NCBI GenBank assembly: GCA_900757695.1
Contig: CAAEOU010000239.1
Location: forward strand, 1 to 15,430
DNA length: 15,430 nt
DNA from: an uncultured Oscillospiraceae bacterium
GTDB lineage: Bacteria > Bacillota_A > Clostridia > Oscillospirales > Oscillospiraceae
Direction of reading: 5' to 3'
Below the pieces are notes generated by a model. That model saw only the letters and a list, made by a program, of their open reading frames with translations, did no database searches and was not told the DNA's origin. The position numbers were made by a program, and so were the translations under genes. This document shows, one piece after another, positions 13,882 through 15,430 of the stretch (positions are counted from its first letter, which is position 1; the number at the start of each line of letters is the position of its first letter).

Positions 13882-14793
13882 TTATTCGACCTTTCCGCCT
13901 TCTACCACCAGAGCTTCCGGGTCAGCGGCTTCACCATAAACCGGAGCCAAGGTAGCGTCATAGTCTGCGTGGAAGAACTGCTCTTCGCCAAGGGATTCAA
14001 TTTCGGTATTCAGCCAATCCAGCAGGGTGCTGTTGCCCTTGTGCACTGCGGGAGCGATGGTATCCACATCGCCCAGAGAGTCGATGCCCACGGTAAAGCC
14101 GGGGTTGGACAATGCCCATGCCAGAACCTCGGTATTATCGGTAGAGAATGCATCTCCGCGGCCATCCAGCAGCGCATTGTAGGCGTCAGCGTACTGGTCA
14201 TACTTTTGCAATGTTACATTGGGATAATTCTCAGAGAAATAGGTTTCGGCGGTTGTGCCCTTGCAGACGATCAGTGTCTTGCCGTCCAGTTGGCTGACAT
14301 CGGTGATAACATTGCCGTCAGGAGATACAACGCCCAGAGATACCTTCATATAGGGCAGAGCAAAATCTACCTGCTGTGCCCGCTCTTCGGTGACTGTGAA
14401 GTTTGCCAGTACCACATCGACCTTTCCGGTCTGGACAAATTCGACACGGCTGGCGGGATCCAGAGAGACATATTCCACATCTACGCCCAGATCCTTGCCG
14501 ATCCGGTCCGCAAAGTAGACATCGTAGCCCTGATAGGCACCATTTTCATCTACATAGCCAAAGGGAGCCTTGTCAGAGAATACGCCGATAATGATTTTGC
14601 TACTCTCTTTGATCTCATCCAGCGTGCGGAATGCCCCGCCTGCATCTGCGGCAGTCTGTGTGCTTCCAGCCGAGGCTGCGGCAGTGTCAGCCGATGCGGC
14701 GGAGGTGGTGGAGGCGGAAGTGCTGCCGCAGCCGGAGAACAAGGTCAGTACAGCGGTCAGTGCGGCGGTGAGCTTTAATAATGTATGTTTCAT
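13882..14793 (-). CDS. Amino-acid ABC transporter substrate-binding lipoprotein (cysteine/polar amino acid type)
   Basis: This 303-residue protein has a lipoprotein signal: Met-Lys-His, a hydrophobic core, then the lipobox LFSGC with the lipidated Cys-22, followed by a Ser/Ala/Thr-rich tether to about residue 52. The rest is a family 3 solute-binding protein: KIIIGVFSDKAPFGYVDENG, GYDVYFADRIGKDLGV, VEFVQTGKVDVVLANFTVT and ERAQQVDFALPYMKVSLG. The ANFTVTxERAxxVDFALPYMKV wording is closest, from memory, to CjaA/Cj0982-type cysteine-binding proteins, but ligand assignment from this alone is weak. AAGGA lies 9 bases before the ATG. Directly upstream is a 34-codon leader ORF with two Cys-Cys pairs, which strengthens the cysteine hypothesis. 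It would deliver its ligand on the outer membrane face to a permease; no permease gene is visible, and an ABC ATPase fragment lies upstream on the same strand. Confidence 0.92.
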   Translation of the reverse strand: MKHTLLKLTAALTAVLTLFSGCGSTSASTTSAASADTAAASAGSTQTAADAGGAFRTLDEIKESSKIIIGVFSDKAPFGYVDENGAYQGYDVYFADRIGKDLGVDVEYVSLDPASRVEFVQTGKVDVVLANFTVTEERAQQVDFALPYMKVSLGVVSPDGNVITDVSQLDGKTLIVCKGTTAETYFSENYPNVTLQKYDQYADAYNALLDGRGDAFSTDNTEVLAWALSNPGFTVGIDSLGDVDTIAPAVHKGNSTLLDWLNTEIESLGEEQFFHADYDATLAPVYGEAADPEALVVEGGKVE

Positions 14794-14818
14794 GGAAATC
14801 GTTCCTTCTTTCTTAAAA

Positions 14819-14923
14819 TCAAAGCATAGTCTGGGTGGATAAACGGCTGATTTCACGACAACATCGTGCGGGACAGCACATGGGCATTCGGAATTCCGAA
14901 GCCGTGGATGAATGGGTAAACAT
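14819..14923 (-). CDS. Predicted cysteine-rich leader peptide (34 aa) of the amino-acid transporter gene
   Basis: A short frame starts with ATG exactly 8 bases after a perfect AGGAGG (14932-14937) and ends in TGA 25 bases before the solute-binding-protein ATG. The central part of its product reads RMPMCCPARCCREISRLS: two adjacent-Cys pairs at residues 16-17 and 21-22 in a 34-residue peptide with no hydrophobic stretch. It is the first frame on a transcript from a perfect-consensus promoter. This arrangement is what a cysteine-sensing leader peptide looks like: when Cys-tRNA is scarce, the ribosome stalls at the paired Cys codons and changes expression of the downstream gene. Cys-rich attenuator peptides before sulfur genes are known in mycobacteria; membership in a known family here is not claimed. 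Seen: frame, site, codons. Inferred: regulation. Confidence 0.75.
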   Translation of the reverse strand: MFTHSSTASEFRMPMCCPARCCREISRLSTQTML

Positions 14924-14933
14924 GAGATCAGCC
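14845..14933 (-). promoter_or_regulatory. Competing RNA stems within the cysteine leader
   Basis: Three pairings fall within the leader. GGCTGAT (14927-14933), which includes the last two bases of the leader's AGGAGG, is complementary to ATCAGCC (14845-14851). A palindrome TTCGGAATTCCGAA lies at 14887-14900. A 5-bp hairpin spans 14854-14868, with the second Cys codon pair (14858-14863) in its loop. A ribosome paused on the Cys codons would decide which of these form. No GC hairpin followed by a T run is present, so classical terminator attenuation is not supported. Confidence 0.45.
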
Positions 14934-14979
14934 TCCTCTTGATAACATACTTTACAGATATGTCTAATTTTTGAAATGG

Positions 14980-15008
14980 ATTATAGCATGCAAATCCTGC
15001 TATGTCAA
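14980..15008 (-). promoter_or_regulatory. Perfect-consensus sigma-A promoter of the leader-lipoprotein unit
   Basis: On the minus strand TTGACA (15003-15008) and TATAAT (14980-14985) are separated by exactly 17 bases, and TGC directly before the -10 box makes it an extended -10 as well. The start would be near 14973, some 50 bases before the leader ATG. It is the strongest-looking promoter in the window, consistent with control exerted after initiation. Confidence 0.9.
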
Positions 15009-15026
15009 TAGGAAAATAACCAGAAA

Positions 15027-15380
15027 TTACTGCTTATGCTTGGGCGCATCAAAGGTGAAGGTGCTCAGGAATGCCTGCGCCCGCTGGGTTTTGGGTGCAG
15101 TGAAAAATTCCTCCGGAGGGGCCTCCTCTACAATTTTACCACCGTCAATGAAAATAATACGGTCTGCAACTGCCCGGGCAAACTGCATCTCATGGGTCAC
15201 GATCAGCATGGTCAGACCCTGCTGGGCCAGCTCCAGTATTACGTCCAGCACTTCTCGAACCATTTCAGGGTCCAGCGCTGCGGTAACCTCATCAAAGAGC
15301 ATGATTTCCGGGTGCATGCAGAGAGAACGGACAATGGCCACCCGCTGCTTCTGGCCACCGGAGAGCTGGGTAGAGAAATA
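15027..15380 (-). pseudogene. 3' part of a polar amino-acid ABC transporter ATPase, frame interrupted upstream
   Basis: The reading frame holds the second half of a GlnQ/HisP-type ATPase, which powers amino-acid import: the signature TQLSGGQKQRV, Walker B IMLFDEVTAALDPE with the D-loop, switch histidine in VTHEM, and a normal C-terminus ending near QAFLSTF. Family members are about 240-260 residues; only about 117 codons are open here. Walker A and the Q-loop should lie upstream, but an in-frame TAG occurs at 15381-15383, eleven residues before the end of the signature, and the sequence beyond 15371 no longer reads as this family (the usual Tyr-Pro before the signature is replaced by Tyr-Phe-Ser). 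The gene is therefore broken by an insertion, a rearrangement or an assembly fault. A start at the internal ATG at 15341 would give a useless fragment. Confidence 0.75.
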
Positions 15381-15430
15381 CTAAACCTTATCCCTCATAA
15401 AATCCACCAACCGAAAAAGGACATCTGGTA
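15372..15430. mobile_element. Foreign sequence abutting the broken ATPase, possibly the end of an insertion element
   Basis: From about 15372 to the window edge the DNA is A/T-richer than its surroundings and does not continue the ATPase frame in any readable way. An insertion-sequence end is one explanation, but no transposase, inverted-repeat partner or target duplication is visible within 59 bases. A contig-end misassembly explains it equally well. Confidence 0.25.

Overview
The window looks like chromosomal DNA of an anaerobic gut Clostridia member (Oscillospiraceae-type, for example the Oscillibacter/Dysosmobacter/Flavonifractor neighbourhood). This rests on moderate GC by eye, strong AGGAGG-type ribosome binding sites, sigma-A-like promoters with 17-bp spacers, two 4-hydroxybutyrate-type CoA-transferases and Clostridia-style beta-helix proteins. 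The taxon is an inference; no rRNA or tRNA gene is visible.

Layout. (1) 1-3172: a CoA-transferase truncated by the left edge (minus strand) is divergent from a PucR/CdaR-type regulator followed at once by uracil-DNA glycosylase (ung). Repeated TGTGCAAA/TTTGCACA sites and one perfect 14-bp palindrome fill the space between the two promoters. (2) 3225-6978, minus strand: a second complete CoA-transferase with its own terminator, then an aminotransferase plus D-2-hydroxyacid dehydrogenase operon with a consensus promoter and a hairpin at the transcript 5' end. (3) 7259-10996: two parallel beta-helix proteins without signal peptides and with Gly/Pro-rich tails (one N-terminal, one C-terminal), on opposite strands around a NagD-type HAD phosphatase. 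(4) 11128-13807: a small ferritin-like-looking protein (minus), divergent from a MATE transporter overlapping a YjjG-type nucleotidase (plus). (5) 13882-15430, minus strand: an amino-acid-binding lipoprotein preceded by an undersized ORF encoding Cys-Cys-Pro-Ala-Arg-Cys-Cys, under a perfect-consensus promoter. Upstream lies the 3' part of an ABC ATPase whose frame breaks at about 15372.

How it may work together. Regions 1 and 2 fit amino-acid fermentation: transamination to a 2-oxo acid, reduction to a D-2-hydroxy acid, and CoA exchange between acids. Region 5 fits uptake of a small amino acid, and its leader peptide points to cysteine as the sensed and probably transported compound. The most interesting item is this unannotated-looking cysteine leader peptide (14819-14923). 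Next are the signal-less beta-helix pair and the operator array between the PucR regulator and the CoA-transferase. No CRISPR array, complete insertion sequence or replication origin is visible.
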